From the NCBI GenBank assembly GCA_902592615.1, contig CACJFI010000011.1, positions 1 to 45,635 of the forward strand: 45,635 nt of DNA, read 5' to 3'. This document shows, piece after piece, positions 34,079 to 41,973 of the stretch; within the stretch, counting starts at the first letter, position 1, and every line of letters begins with the position of its first letter. The notes below the pieces were generated by a model, which did no database searches, was not told the origin of the DNA, and worked only from the letters and a program-made list of their open reading frames with translations. Source of the DNA: an uncultured SAR116 cluster alpha proteobacterium (GTDB taxonomy: Bacteria > Pseudomonadota > Alphaproteobacteria > Puniceispirillales > Marisalimonadaceae). Both the position numbers and the translations under genes were made by a program.

Positions 34079-35565
34079 TTTAGATTCCCAATTAATTTTT
34101 CAGCGGCTTCAAAGCTTCCATTTACAACCAATGAGGCATCTAAACCAAAATAAATATTTAAAAAAGTTATAATGATAAGTGACAGATAAATTTTTGGATT
34201 CTCTTTTATTACAATTTTTTTTGGTGCACGCATCCATAAGACTTCTATCATTTTCCACAAATAAACAACTGATAATGCCGAACTTATTAAGATCAGTATT
34301 GCTATCCAAATACCATCTGAGCTGATAGATGCTTTAATTAGATATAATTTAGAAATAAATCCAGCTGTAAGTGGTAATCCTGCCAGACTTAATGAGCAAA
34401 GAACAAAACAAAAAAAAGTGACAGGCAATGCTCGTCCAAGTCCAGATAAATTATTTATAGTAACTCTTTTTTTTATGTAAAAACCAATTGATGTTATGGC
34501 TATGAACAAACCAGCTTTAATTATCGCATGATTGAACATATGTATAAAACCTGCAGCTATACTTGCTTTTGTTCCAATAGAAAATGCCAGAGCAATATAT
34601 CCTATTTGAGCAACTGAAGAATGAGCTAGTAACCTTTTAATATCCTTCTCATATATAGCCATAATCGTGCCTGCAAACATAGCTATGATTGAAAGAGGAA
34701 GAATAACAAACAATAAGGTATTATTAATTAAATTTTCTGAATTTTCAAAAATAGAAAATAATATTCGGGCTAATATATACAAGGAAGCTTTAGTGGCAGT
34801 TGCAGCTAATAATACAGATACAGCTGACGGAGCATAAGCGTATGCTCTCGGCAACCAAATATGCAATGGAAAAACAGCAGCTTTAACCATAATACCAATA
34901 ATCATAAAACCAAAACCTGCTATTAATGCTTTGTTGTTGTTGAGATCAGTAATTCTATTTGTCAGATCTGTCATATTTAAAGTGCCAGTAATTCCATATA
35001 ATAACCCTACGCCTATTACATATAGCGTTGCCCCAACTGCGCCTATGATTAAGTAATTGTAAGCAGCAACTAAGGCCTGTTTATCTTTTTGAGCGCCCAT
35101 TGCTACAAGTGCAACAGAGGCTAGAGAAGATATTTCTAAAAATACGAAGAGGTTGAATGCGTCACCTGTGGTTACTAGACCTATCAAACCTGCTATAGCT
35201 AAAAGCCACAGACTATAGACTTTCGATATTGATTTCTTTTCTATTTCCTCAGGTATCATCTTATATGCATAGATAGTTGCTATAAAACTAATACCAGAGA
35301 TTATTATAACCGGAATAATTGCTACTTTATCAATAATGTATTCTATTCCTACAGGAGGTATCCATTTGCCTATAGCATAAGAAATATAAGCGTGAATTTG
35401 TATTTCTTTATACAATAAAATTGAAAATAAAAATGTTAAAAAAGTACTTAAAGTAGTTAATCCCCATGAAAAAAATGTATTTGGAATTAATACAACTAAC
35501 AAAGAAGTCATCAAAGGACACAATACTACTAAAATTGGAAGATTTTTAATTAAAATATCCATCAT
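34075..35565 (-). CDS. mrpD: Na+/H+ antiporter subunit D
   Basis: A 496-residue membrane protein, the best MrpD match by position directly after mrpC. It has about 14 segments, the glutamate in LFVFLEISSLASV, and the lysine in VKAAVFPLHIWLPRAYAYAPSAVS, a classic MrpD stretch. It forms a proton-translocating half channel in the inner membrane. It overlaps mrpC and the second D-type gene by 4 bases each. Confidence 0.92.
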   Translation of the reverse strand: MMDILIKNLPILVVLCPLMTSLLVVLIPNTFFSWGLTTLSTFLTFLFSILLYKEIQIHAYISYAIGKWIPPVGIEYIIDKVAIIPVIIISGISFIATIYAYKMIPEEIEKKSISKVYSLWLLAIAGLIGLVTTGDAFNLFVFLEISSLASVALVAMGAQKDKQALVAAYNYLIIGAVGATLYVIGVGLLYGITGTLNMTDLTNRITDLNNNKALIAGFGFMIIGIMVKAAVFPLHIWLPRAYAYAPSAVSVLLAATATKASLYILARILFSIFENSENLINNTLLFVILPLSIIAMFAGTIMAIYEKDIKRLLAHSSVAQIGYIALAFSIGTKASIAAGFIHMFNHAIIKAGLFIAITSIGFYIKKRVTINNLSGLGRALPVTFFCFVLCSLSLAGLPLTAGFISKLYLIKASISSDGIWIAILILISSALSVVYLWKMIEVLWMRAPKKIVIKENPKIYLSLIIITFLNIYFGLDASLVVNGSFEAAEKLIGNLK

Positions 35566-35975
35566 TGTTTAAACTTTAAATCTATACTTTTCCCAGTTTC
35601 AATTTCATCATGATAATCTACTAGGTCTTGTGCAGAGATATCATCCTCTTCAATGCTACCGTATTCTGAGTTGATTCTTAAAACTAATGACAATCCAAGA
35701 GCTGTTGTTGCAACACCAACAACGATAGCTGTAAGTATCAATACATGTGGAAGAGGATTTGAATAAATAGTATCAATAGATGTATTTAAAATTGGAGGTG
35801 TACCACCTTTAATTTTCCCAAAAGTTATATAAAGTAAAAACACAGATGTTTGAAAAATAGTAAGTCCAACGATTTTTTTTAAAAAATTTTTTCTACCTAT
35901 AACTAGAAATAAACCAATCATCATTAAACAAAAAACTATCCAGTAATTCCAAATGCCAATTGTTGAGGATATCAT
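35562..35975 (-). CDS. mrpC: Na+/H+ antiporter subunit C (NuoK-like)
   Basis: A 137-residue protein with three membrane segments, NuoK-like. NPLPHVLILTAIVVGVATTALGL near residue 75 is the MrpC signature. The C-terminus is acidic and soluble. It is placed between mrpB (1-base gap) and mrpD (4-base overlap), the usual B-C-D order. Confidence 0.92.
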   Translation of the reverse strand: MISSTIGIWNYWIVFCLMMIGLFLVIGRKNFLKKIVGLTIFQTSVFLLYITFGKIKGGTPPILNTSIDTIYSNPLPHVLILTAIVVGVATTALGLSLVLRINSEYGSIEEDDISAQDLVDYHDEIETGKSIDLKFKQ

Positions 35976-35976
35976 T

Positions 35977-36405
35977 TTATTTCTCTTTTATTGTATTATA
36001 GCTAGCGAAAGCATTAAAGAGTGCAATCATTACGTTAGAAACTGTTAACCCAACACCAAATTCTACTAATAATATACCTATGTGTTGACCAGATTGTGGA
36101 GAAGACCCAAGTATATTGTATGACAAAAACTCATCTCCTAATATCATTGAAACAAAACCAACACCCCCATAAATGATGCCACCTAAAGCAAGTAAAATTA
36201 AATTGATATTTGATGGGAATAGTTTTTTGCCCTCTTCAATGCCAAATACAATAGAATATAAAATAAATGCACTAGCTACAATTACTCCTGCTTGAAATCC
36301 TCCTCCAGGACCAAAATCTCCATGAAATTGAACATAAAGTCCAAAAAGGATGATAGGTGCAAACAGTATTTTGGTAGATATTCTCAAAATAGGATTTTTA
36401 TGCAT
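35977..36405 (-). CDS. mrpB: Na+/H+ antiporter subunit B
   Basis: MrpB of about 142 residues with four membrane segments. It has the conserved FGLYVQFHGDFGPGGGFQAG stretch and a later GVGLTVSNVMIALFNAF. A start at ATG 36405 (MHKNPILR) is preferred over an ATG 60 bases earlier, because the family begins near here and the overlap with the preceding gene then drops from 68 to 8 bases. Confidence 0.9.
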   Translation of the reverse strand: MHKNPILRISTKILFAPIILFGLYVQFHGDFGPGGGFQAGVIVASAFILYSIVFGIEEGKKLFPSNINLILLALGGIIYGGVGFVSMILGDEFLSYNILGSSPQSGQHIGILLVEFGVGLTVSNVMIALFNAFASYNTIKEK

Positions 36406-36976
36406 TTTTTTTAAACTTTTGTTTTGGTTGAGATTTATTCTTTTTGACAGGATTTTTATTCTCAAGAAGCATAAGTACTGCTACTCCAGCGGTAAAAACA
36501 ACTATTGTTTCGCCAAAAGTATCGTATCCTCGATAACTTGCTAAAACTGAAGTAACTATGTTTGGAATACCAATATCTTCTTTAGATCCTCTAATATATT
36601 CAGGTGCAATATGTTGATGGATTGGAGCTGTTAACTGACCTATCTCAGGCAAATCATAACTACACCAGATTAATATTCCTCCAAGAATTATACATGATAG
36701 CGCTGGAATAAATTGGCTATTAATGCTTTCTTCCTCTTTTTTGGGCAAATAAGCCATAGCAGCTAAAAATAGTATAGTAGAAATTCCTGCTCCTACTGAC
36801 GCTTCTGTAAAAGCAACGTCGACCGCGTCTAAGGTTATAAACATTAAAGCTGCTACAAGAGAATAAGCACTAGTTAAAATCACAGTAAATATAACAGTTC
36901 TAGTTTTGATAAGAGCTATTGATATGCTAAGCATAATAGTAACCAAAAAGGCATTAATTAATAATTCAGAAATCAT
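36398..36976 (-). CDS. Stand-alone MrpA C-terminal module (MbhD/MbhE-like, DUF4040)
   Basis: A 192-residue membrane protein. The first part has TRTVIFTVILTSAYSLVAAL and DVAFTEASVGAGISTILFL, the DUF4040 (MbhD) signature found in the C-terminal part of MrpA. The second part (SVLASYRGYDTFGETIVVF) matches the MbhE-type end of MrpA. The long NuoL-like N-terminal part of MrpA is absent, so MrpA is split here, as in Mbh-type complexes. It overlaps mrpG by 4 bases and mrpB by 8. Confidence 0.88.
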   Translation of the reverse strand: MISELLINAFLVTIMLSISIALIKTRTVIFTVILTSAYSLVAALMFITLDAVDVAFTEASVGAGISTILFLAAMAYLPKKEEESINSQFIPALSCIILGGILIWCSYDLPEIGQLTAPIHQHIAPEYIRGSKEDIGIPNIVTSVLASYRGYDTFGETIVVFTAGVAVLMLLENKNPVKKNKSQPKQKFKKNA

Positions 36977-37293
36977 AAAGTTTTTCCAATCCTTTTGCCT
37001 ACAGGAAATATATCTTTTTTCCTTGCCAGATTTGCAGTAACATGGCTTGTAACAGGACTAGTAAAAAAAATGAATATACCAATTAATAGCAACTTAACTG
37101 TTACTAATGACCAACCAGTTTGAAACACCATCCCTAAAATAAAAAAAGCTGTACCACCTGTGTCAATCATACCAGCAGCATGAATTCTTGAAAACACATC
37201 TGGTAGTTTAATAAGTCCACAAGCACCAATTATTATTGACAGTGAGGCTATAAAAAAACAAATGCCAGTAAATATATCAAACATCAATTCCAT
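36973..37293 (-). CDS. mrpG: Na+/H+ antiporter subunit G
   Basis: A 106-residue MrpG with three membrane segments. GLIKLPDVFSRIHAAGMIDTGG near residue 25 is the family signature, and TSPVTSHVTANLARK closes the last segment. It is a small membrane subunit needed for antiporter assembly. It starts 2 bases after mrpF ends. Confidence 0.92.
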   Translation of the reverse strand: MELMFDIFTGICFFIASLSIIIGACGLIKLPDVFSRIHAAGMIDTGGTAFFILGMVFQTGWSLVTVKLLLIGIFIFFTSPVTSHVTANLARKKDIFPVGKRIGKTL

Positions 37294-37295
37294 TA

Positions 37296-37559
37296 TTATT
37301 CATCCTCTCCTAGAGAGCCAGTGCTGAAAAGTTTCAAAACAGCAACGGTTCCAATAAAATTAATTAATGCATAAACTATAGCAATATCTAAAAATTCTGG
37401 TCTGTTTGAATAGAAACCATGAAGAGAAATACCAATTACTATAACAGTTCCAAGGCTATTGACTGCTAAAACTCTATCAAATGTTGTTTTGCCTAAAATA
37501 ATTCTTATCAAAATTAAAATTCCTGTTATTGCACATGCTATCAAACCAGCTAGATACAT
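37296..37559 (-). CDS. mrpF: Na+/H+ antiporter subunit F
   Basis: An 87-residue MrpF with three membrane segments. The loop GKTTFDRVLAVNSLG (about 23-37) is the conserved MrpF stretch, and the end (DIAIVYALINFIGTVAVLKLF) also fits. It overlaps mrpE by one base. Confidence 0.92.
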   Translation of the reverse strand: MYLAGLIACAITGILILIRIILGKTTFDRVLAVNSLGTVIVIGISLHGFYSNRPEFLDIAIVYALINFIGTVAVLKLFSTGSLGEDE

Positions 37560-38026
37560 TATTTCTTACCCTCTAACCACGTTACTTTTCTATCCATTTT
37601 ATTGGTGCGAACATCATTTCCAAAATCAGCATTTAAAGCATGTACTTCAAAAACGTCTTTATGCATTTTTGTCGTTACTGTTCCTGGTGTTAGTGTTATA
37701 GAGTTAGCATACGTTACTTTCGCCACGTCGGTAACTTGAGAAGATTTTACAGTAAAAGTTTCAGGCTCAACTTTTCCGTTTATAATGACTTTCCCTGTTG
37801 CTAAGTTAGACTTCAATATTTCTTTAAATAACCATATGAGATAATTTAAAAGTCTTGGCATAAAAAATATTGGCAGACCTTCATCATCAATAAGTTTTCC
37901 GCGTTTGGCGATATAAACACAAAATGCACACGAAACTATGCCAAGGCTAATTAAAAGTACACTGTAGTATCCTGACATCAATAACCATAAACAGAGAAGT
38001 ATTAAAAAAAGAATTAATGATTTCAT
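37559..38026 (-). CDS. mrpE: Na+/H+ antiporter subunit E, first gene of the Mrp operon
   Basis: A 155-residue MrpE with two or three N-terminal membrane segments and a soluble C-terminal domain containing ANSITLTPGTVTTKM, the family signature. A GAAGG site precedes the ATG. It opens the operon, since the upstream thiY-like gene ends 76 bases before it. The whole complex should exchange Na+ (or other cations) for H+ at the inner membrane, fitting a marine or saline habitat. No clear promoter or terminator stands out in the 76-base gap. Confidence 0.92.
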   Translation of the reverse strand: MKSLILFLILLCLWLLMSGYYSVLLISLGIVSCAFCVYIAKRGKLIDDEGLPIFFMPRLLNYLIWLFKEILKSNLATGKVIINGKVEPETFTVKSSQVTDVAKVTYANSITLTPGTVTTKMHKDVFEVHALNADFGNDVRTNKMDRKVTWLEGKK

Positions 38027-38102
38027 TTATTTAAACCTTCACAAAGTAATTAATAATTCTTAACTAATGTTAGGGTTGTTTTCAATAAGAGTTTTAATTG
38101 TG

Positions 38103-39041
38103 TTATGGTTTAGCAAAGGTTTCTACTTTTATTAAATTTTTAATAATTCCTTTTCTTTTCAAAAAATTACTAAAATTTTTGTAGGTTTTTATATCATGCG
38201 CTTGTGGTCTTAGAGAAAATCTAGATATAGTGTCTTTATAAGCTCTTTTATTTAATTCATCACCTAAACCTTTTCTATAAGAAGAAAAGTCTTTCCATGT
38301 AGATACTGGATTATTAATTATTGTTAAAGTAGCTTTCTGAATTGCGCTAAAAAACTTATCAAAGAGAGGGTTATGCTTGTTTTTCTTATTTGCTATGTAT
38401 ATTAGTTCTTCATAAGTTGGTACACCGTGTTCTTCTGGATAGAAAGCTATTCCTGGATGACCAACAATGTCCATTTGGTTAAGCTCAAAATTTCTAAAAG
38501 CTCCAATTACTGCATCAACCTTTTTTGATATTAAAGAGGGTGATAATGAGAAGTTAATATTCACTAAATCTACATCAGACATATTAAGGTTATATTTTTG
38601 AAGCATTCCAGAGAGTAAAGCTTCTTCAAATCCACCAACCGAAAATCCAACTTTCTTTCCTTTGAGATCTGAAATTGTTTTAATGGGGCCATCTTTTAAG
38701 ACAACTAGTGAATTTAGCGGAACACTAACTAAAGTTCCAACTCTTACTACAGGTAAACCTTGGTCAACTTGAATGTGTAATTGTGGTTGATATGAAATTG
38801 CTAAGTCTAATTTACCCGCAGCTACTAATTTTGGCGGATCGTTTGGATCAGCTGGTTCAATCATCTCAACTTCAAGGTTAAGATCTCTAAAAAAATTTCT
38901 TTTTTTAGCTATTATTAAAGGAGCATGATCAGGATTTATAAACCAATCAAGTCCTATAGTTAATTTTTGAGATGAAGCATTTACATTACAAGAAATTGTT
39001 AAAAATAAAAAACTTAAAATTATTTTGAATACTATGTTCAT
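38103..39041 (-). CDS. thiY: ABC transporter substrate-binding protein for a thiamine pyrimidine precursor (ThiY-like)
   Basis: A 312-residue exported protein of the NMT1/THI5-like group. It has a signal peptide (hydrophobic 6-18, likely cut after NVNA), then LTIGLDWFINPDHAPL, the hallmark of ThiY, and DLAISYQPQLHIQ and GKKVGFSVGGFEEALL further on. It binds a hydroxymethylpyrimidine precursor such as the formylated form in the periplasm. A TPP riboswitch directly precedes the ATG, strong independent support for a thiamine role. The transport ATPase gene is not in the window. Confidence 0.88.
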   Translation of the reverse strand: MNIVFKIILSFLFLTISCNVNASSQKLTIGLDWFINPDHAPLIIAKKRNFFRDLNLEVEMIEPADPNDPPKLVAAGKLDLAISYQPQLHIQVDQGLPVVRVGTLVSVPLNSLVVLKDGPIKTISDLKGKKVGFSVGGFEEALLSGMLQKYNLNMSDVDLVNINFSLSPSLISKKVDAVIGAFRNFELNQMDIVGHPGIAFYPEEHGVPTYEELIYIANKKNKHNPLFDKFFSAIQKATLTIINNPVSTWKDFSSYRKGLGDELNKRAYKDTISRFSLRPQAHDIKTYKNFSNFLKRKGIIKNLIKVETFAKP

Positions 39042-39046
39042 TTGCT

Positions 39047-39124
39047 TCTCCCTCCGCTGGTTTTAACCAGATCAGGTTATAAGGGTTAATTTCTCAGCAA
39101 GACAAATGTCAAGCACCCCTGGCA
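39047..39124 (-). promoter_or_regulatory. TPP riboswitch (THI element)
   Basis: On the minus strand the conserved TPP aptamer parts appear in order: GGGGTGC (39119-39113), GCTGAGA around 39098-39092, ACCCTTATAACCTGAT (to 39071), CTGGTTAAAACCAG, and CAGCGGAGGGA (39059-39049). The GGAGG at 39055-39051 sits 9 bases before the thiY start codon, so the aptamer's own 3' end doubles as the ribosome binding site. TPP binding would hide it and shut off translation without a separate expression platform. The control mode is inferred; the aptamer itself is unmistakable. Confidence 0.95.
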
Positions 39125-39131
39125 GTTTACT

Positions 39132-39160
39132 TTTATAACAAATATACGAAAAATCAATAA
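39132..39160 (-). promoter_or_regulatory. Probable promoter of the riboswitch-thiY transcript
   Basis: On the minus strand a TATAAA -10 box (39137-39132) lies 7 bases before the aptamer's first base. TATTGA (39160-39155) stands 16 bases further upstream as a weak -35, and an overlapping TTGATT is present at 39157-39152 with too short a spacing. Transcription would begin almost exactly at the aptamer, making thiY its own unit rather than a downstream gene of the permease. Confidence 0.5.
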
Positions 39161-39164
39161 TATT

Positions 39165-39890
39165 TTATTTCCACCATACATATTTGCTAAGAACATAATC
39201 TGTAATTTTATAAATTGTAATGGTCATAAAAATAAGAATTAATAAAGCAGCAAACATGTTGTCAGTTTGTAATCTTGCATTACTGTATATCATAAATGAA
39301 CCAAGCCCTGTGCTTCCCCCTATCCATTCTCCGACAACTGCACCAATTGGGGCAAAGCAAGCAGCAACCCGAAGCCCAGAACATAATCCAGGTAAAGAAG
39401 ATGGAATTTTAATTTTACAGAACAATTGAATTTTAGAAAGGTTTAACGTTTTACCGGCATCAATTAGTTCTTGAGGAACTTTATTTAAGGCATCTGTGAA
39501 GTTAGATGTAATTGGGAAAAAAACTATCAAAACTCCAATTACTATTTTACTGATCATTCCATAACCAAGCCATAAAATTAACAACGGTGCTAAAGCAAAA
39601 ACTGGAATAGATTGGCTGGCAAGCAATATAGGCATTATCCATCTTTTTAATGTGACCGAAGAAGAAATAATCAAAGCTGTTGTTATTCCAATCAAAGAGC
39701 CAATTGCTATAGATGCTAATATTTCAACAAGTGTGTAAGATGCATGAACTAAGAGTTCACTCCAGTTTGTGTAAATTGATGCAAATATTTTTGATGGAGG
39801 AGGGATCATAAATACAGGTAAGTTAAAAAATGAACAGCTTATTTCCCATATCACAAAAATAGTTGTTGCAATTAATATTCCTCTAATCAT
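39165..39890 (-). CDS. thiX: ABC transporter permease (ThiX/SsuC-like)
   Basis: A 241-residue inner-membrane permease with about six segments of the BPD_transp_1 fold. The cytoplasmic EAA-type loop is ELIDAGKTLNLSKIQLFCKIKIPSSLPG, and FALAPLLILWLGYG and PPPSKIF are typical of ThiX/SsuC/TauC permeases. A thiamine-precursor role is inferred from the thiY gene behind it. It lies upstream of, not under, the riboswitch, which is unusual. A separate promoter for it should lie in the 54-base divergent gap with the HDAC-like gene. Confidence 0.8.
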   Translation of the reverse strand: MIRGILIATTIFVIWEISCSFFNLPVFMIPPPSKIFASIYTNWSELLVHASYTLVEILASIAIGSLIGITTALIISSSVTLKRWIMPILLASQSIPVFALAPLLILWLGYGMISKIVIGVLIVFFPITSNFTDALNKVPQELIDAGKTLNLSKIQLFCKIKIPSSLPGLCSGLRVAACFAPIGAVVGEWIGGSTGLGSFMIYSNARLQTDNMFAALLILIFMTITIYKITDYVLSKYVWWK

Positions 39891-39900
39891 TGTAACCTTT

Positions 39901-39930
39901 TTGAAATTAATTTTATATTGATTATATATA
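39901..39930 (+). promoter_or_regulatory. Candidate promoter of the HDAC-like gene
   Basis: TTGAAA (39901-39906) is followed by overlapping TATATA boxes at 39923-39930 with 16-18 base spacing. Initiation would fall only a few bases before the ATG at 39945, giving a very short leader. The region is so AT-rich that the -10 match is weak evidence on its own. Confidence 0.35.
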
Positions 39931-39944
39931 TTAAATAGAAAAGA

Positions 39945-41072
39945 ATGCAGAATTATTTATTTACAAGTGATATTTTTAGAGGTTCTAGGTATGAAAAAGG
40001 CCATCCTCTTGATATGGACAGAGTTTGGCCGAGTGTTGAGCTTATAAGATTAATGGGATGGATAAATGAAAATCAAATTATTAAAAATTCTCCAGCAGAG
40101 ATTAGTGAGTTAATTAAATTTCATGATTTAGACTACGTAAAAGCATTAAAAAAAGCGGAAGAGGATCAATCTCTTCCTGACAACCTTAGGAGGCAATTTA
40201 ATATTGGTATTGGAAACAATCCAATATTTAGTGAGGTTTTCTCAAGGCCAGCAACTGCTGCTAAAGCTTCTATTAAAGCCGTTGAAATGATAGCGCATAA
40301 AAAAGCCAAAAAAATATTAAACATATCTGGTGGAACTCATCATGGAAGAAAATCTCAAGCTTTCGGCTTTTGTTTTCTGAATGACTGTGTTTTAGCAATT
40401 CTAAAAGCTTTAGAAAAAGGTTTTAAAAATATCGTGTATGTAGATTTAGATGCTCATCATTGTGATGGGGTTCAAGATGTTTTTTCTGAGAATGAGAATG
40501 TTTCAATTATATCAATTCACGAAAAAAATAGATGGCCGAAAACTGGTAAATTTGAAGATAATAAACTTTTCAATGTGATGAACTTCCCGGTTAATGAAAG
40601 TTTTAATGATAATGAAATAGATTATATTGTATGCAACGTTATTACTCCTTTTATAAAAAAAAAGAAAGCTGATCTTTTAATAATCCAAGCTGGAGCTGAC
40701 ATGCTTGATGGCGACCCTCAATCAAGAATTAGTTTGACTAATAATGCATATTGGAAGGCAGTAAGGGATGTTCAGTCTCTTAATGAAAATGTCATAATAT
40801 TGGGTGGTGGCGGTTATAATCCATACTTAACAGCTAAGGCGTGGGCTGGAAACTGGGTTTTAATTAATGATAAAGAGGAATATTTAAATCAAGAAATGAA
40901 ATCACAGTGTTATGATCTTCTTAAATCATTAAGTTGGCACAATAGAAGAGTTAAGAATGGGATCCCTCATAAATGGATCAGCACTTGGAGAGATGAATGT
41001 AAAAATTATCCAATAGGAGATGAAATTTTATCTCTTGTAGATAAAATATTAAAGATCAAAAAATTATGTTAA
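39945..41072 (+). CDS. Histone-deacetylase-like amidohydrolase
   Basis: A 375-residue zinc deacetylase of the HDAC/AcuC/acetylpolyamine group. The charge-relay pair is in GGTHHGRK (His132, His133). The zinc ligands are Asp169 and His171 in DLDAHHCDGVQ and Asp252 in GADMLDGDP, and the catalytic tyrosine is in LGGGGYNP (Tyr291). All key residues are present, so it should be active. Bacterial relatives deacetylate acetylpolyamines, acetyl-CoA synthetase or other small substrates; this one cannot be assigned. It overlaps the DUF192 gene by 7 bases. Confidence 0.88.
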   Translation: MQNYLFTSDIFRGSRYEKGHPLDMDRVWPSVELIRLMGWINENQIIKNSPAEISELIKFHDLDYVKALKKAEEDQSLPDNLRRQFNIGIGNNPIFSEVFSRPATAAKASIKAVEMIAHKKAKKILNISGGTHHGRKSQAFGFCFLNDCVLAILKALEKGFKNIVYVDLDAHHCDGVQDVFSENENVSIISIHEKNRWPKTGKFEDNKLFNVMNFPVNESFNDNEIDYIVCNVITPFIKKKKADLLIIQAGADMLDGDPQSRISLTNNAYWKAVRDVQSLNENVIILGGGGYNPYLTAKAWAGNWVLINDKEEYLNQEMKSQCYDLLKSLSWHNRRVKNGIPHKWISTWRDECKNYPIGDEILSLVDKILKIKKLC

Positions 41073-41533
41073 AAAAAATTAAAATAATTTTATTAGGATT
41101 TTTCCTAATTATTTTATCAAATACATTAGTTGCTGAAAATAACCGTCCAGACTTTAAACAAATAATATGCTCTATTAATGTGAAAAAAAATAATCCTCAA
41201 GAGTTGTTTCTAGACATAGCTGACAATCAACAAAAAAGATCTTATGGACTGATGAATAGAAAGGATATGAAATCTAATTCTGGAATGATATTTATTTGGA
41301 AAGATAGCCAAATTCGGAATTTTTGGATGAAAAATACACATTTTAATTTAGATTTATTTTTTTTGAACAAACAAGGTGAAATAATTGAGATTTTTAAAAA
41401 TGCTAAAGCATTTGATGAAACAAATATTAAAAGTCAAAACAAAGTAAATTTTGTAGTTGAATTAAAATCTGGAGAATATCCACTTCTGATAGGGGACAAA
41501 TTTAACTGCCTATTTAAAGAATTATTGAAATAA
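41066..41533 (+). CDS. Exported DUF192 protein
   Basis: A 155-residue protein with a signal peptide (hydrophobic 6-20, likely cut after LVA) followed by a DUF192 domain: GLMNRKDMKSNSGMIFIW, NFWMKNTHFNLDLFFL and the FVVELKSGEY end. The family is widespread and of unknown function; it forms a small beta-barrel-like fold in the periplasm. The gene overlaps the HDAC-like gene by 7 bases, and a tRNA-Pro gene follows after 61 bases. Confidence 0.85.
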   Translation: MLKKIKIILLGFFLIILSNTLVAENNRPDFKQIICSINVKKNNPQELFLDIADNQQKRSYGLMNRKDMKSNSGMIFIWKDSQIRNFWMKNTHFNLDLFFLNKQGEIIEIFKNAKAFDETNIKSQNKVNFVVELKSGEYPLLIGDKFNCLFKELLK

Positions 41534-41556
41534 TTTAAATTTCTTTAAAGTAAAGC

Positions 41557-41584
41557 TTGATTTTGAAGATTTCTAAAGTATAAA
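41557..41584 (+). promoter_or_regulatory. Promoter of tRNA-Pro
   Basis: TTGATT (41557-41562) and TATAAA (41579-41584) are spaced by 16 bases and end 10 bases before the tRNA 5' end, the usual distance for a tRNA transcript with a short leader. It lies between the DUF192 stop and the tRNA. Confidence 0.55.
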
Positions 41585-41594
41585 TCGAGGTATT

Positions 41595-41671
<77 letters not shown>

Positions 41672-41739
41672 TTAACGAGTATGTTAAAAACTTATAATTG
41701 TTATTCTATATATGATAATGAGATTGTGCTTATTTTAAA

Positions 41740-41955
41740 TTAGATATCATAATTTATGTCTACTAACTTGTCTCCTTCATTTATAATATCATTTTCTTTA
41801 ACATATATATTTATAATCTTACCCCTTTTTTTAGTAGTTACTGGAATAAGCATTTTCATACATTCTATTATTAATAAGTCAGTTTCTTTTTCTACAAGTT
41901 GATCACGCGAAACCAAAATTTCACTAACTGTTCCCGATACCTCTGAATAAATCAT
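41740..41955 (-). CDS. Stand-alone biotin carboxyl carrier protein
   Basis: A 71-residue protein consisting only of a biotinyl-lipoyl domain. The biotin lysine is Lys34 in ECMKM, which has Cys instead of the usual Ala or Val before MKM. The flanking glycines (SGTVSEI, INEGDKL) shape the two half-barrels. It lies 18 bases behind a carboxyltransferase gene on the same strand and should carry carboxybiotin for it. No biotin carboxylase gene is in the window. Confidence 0.85.
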   Translation of the reverse strand: MIYSEVSGTVSEILVSRDQLVEKETDLLIIECMKMLIPVTTKKRGKIINIYVKENDIINEGDKLVDINYDI

Positions 41956-41973
41956 TTTGATTTCCTTTTTAAA

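Noticed and set aside
36406-36465. Longer N-terminus for mrpB
   Set aside because: It would add 20 basic residues not typical of MrpB and raise the overlap with the preceding gene to 68 bases.
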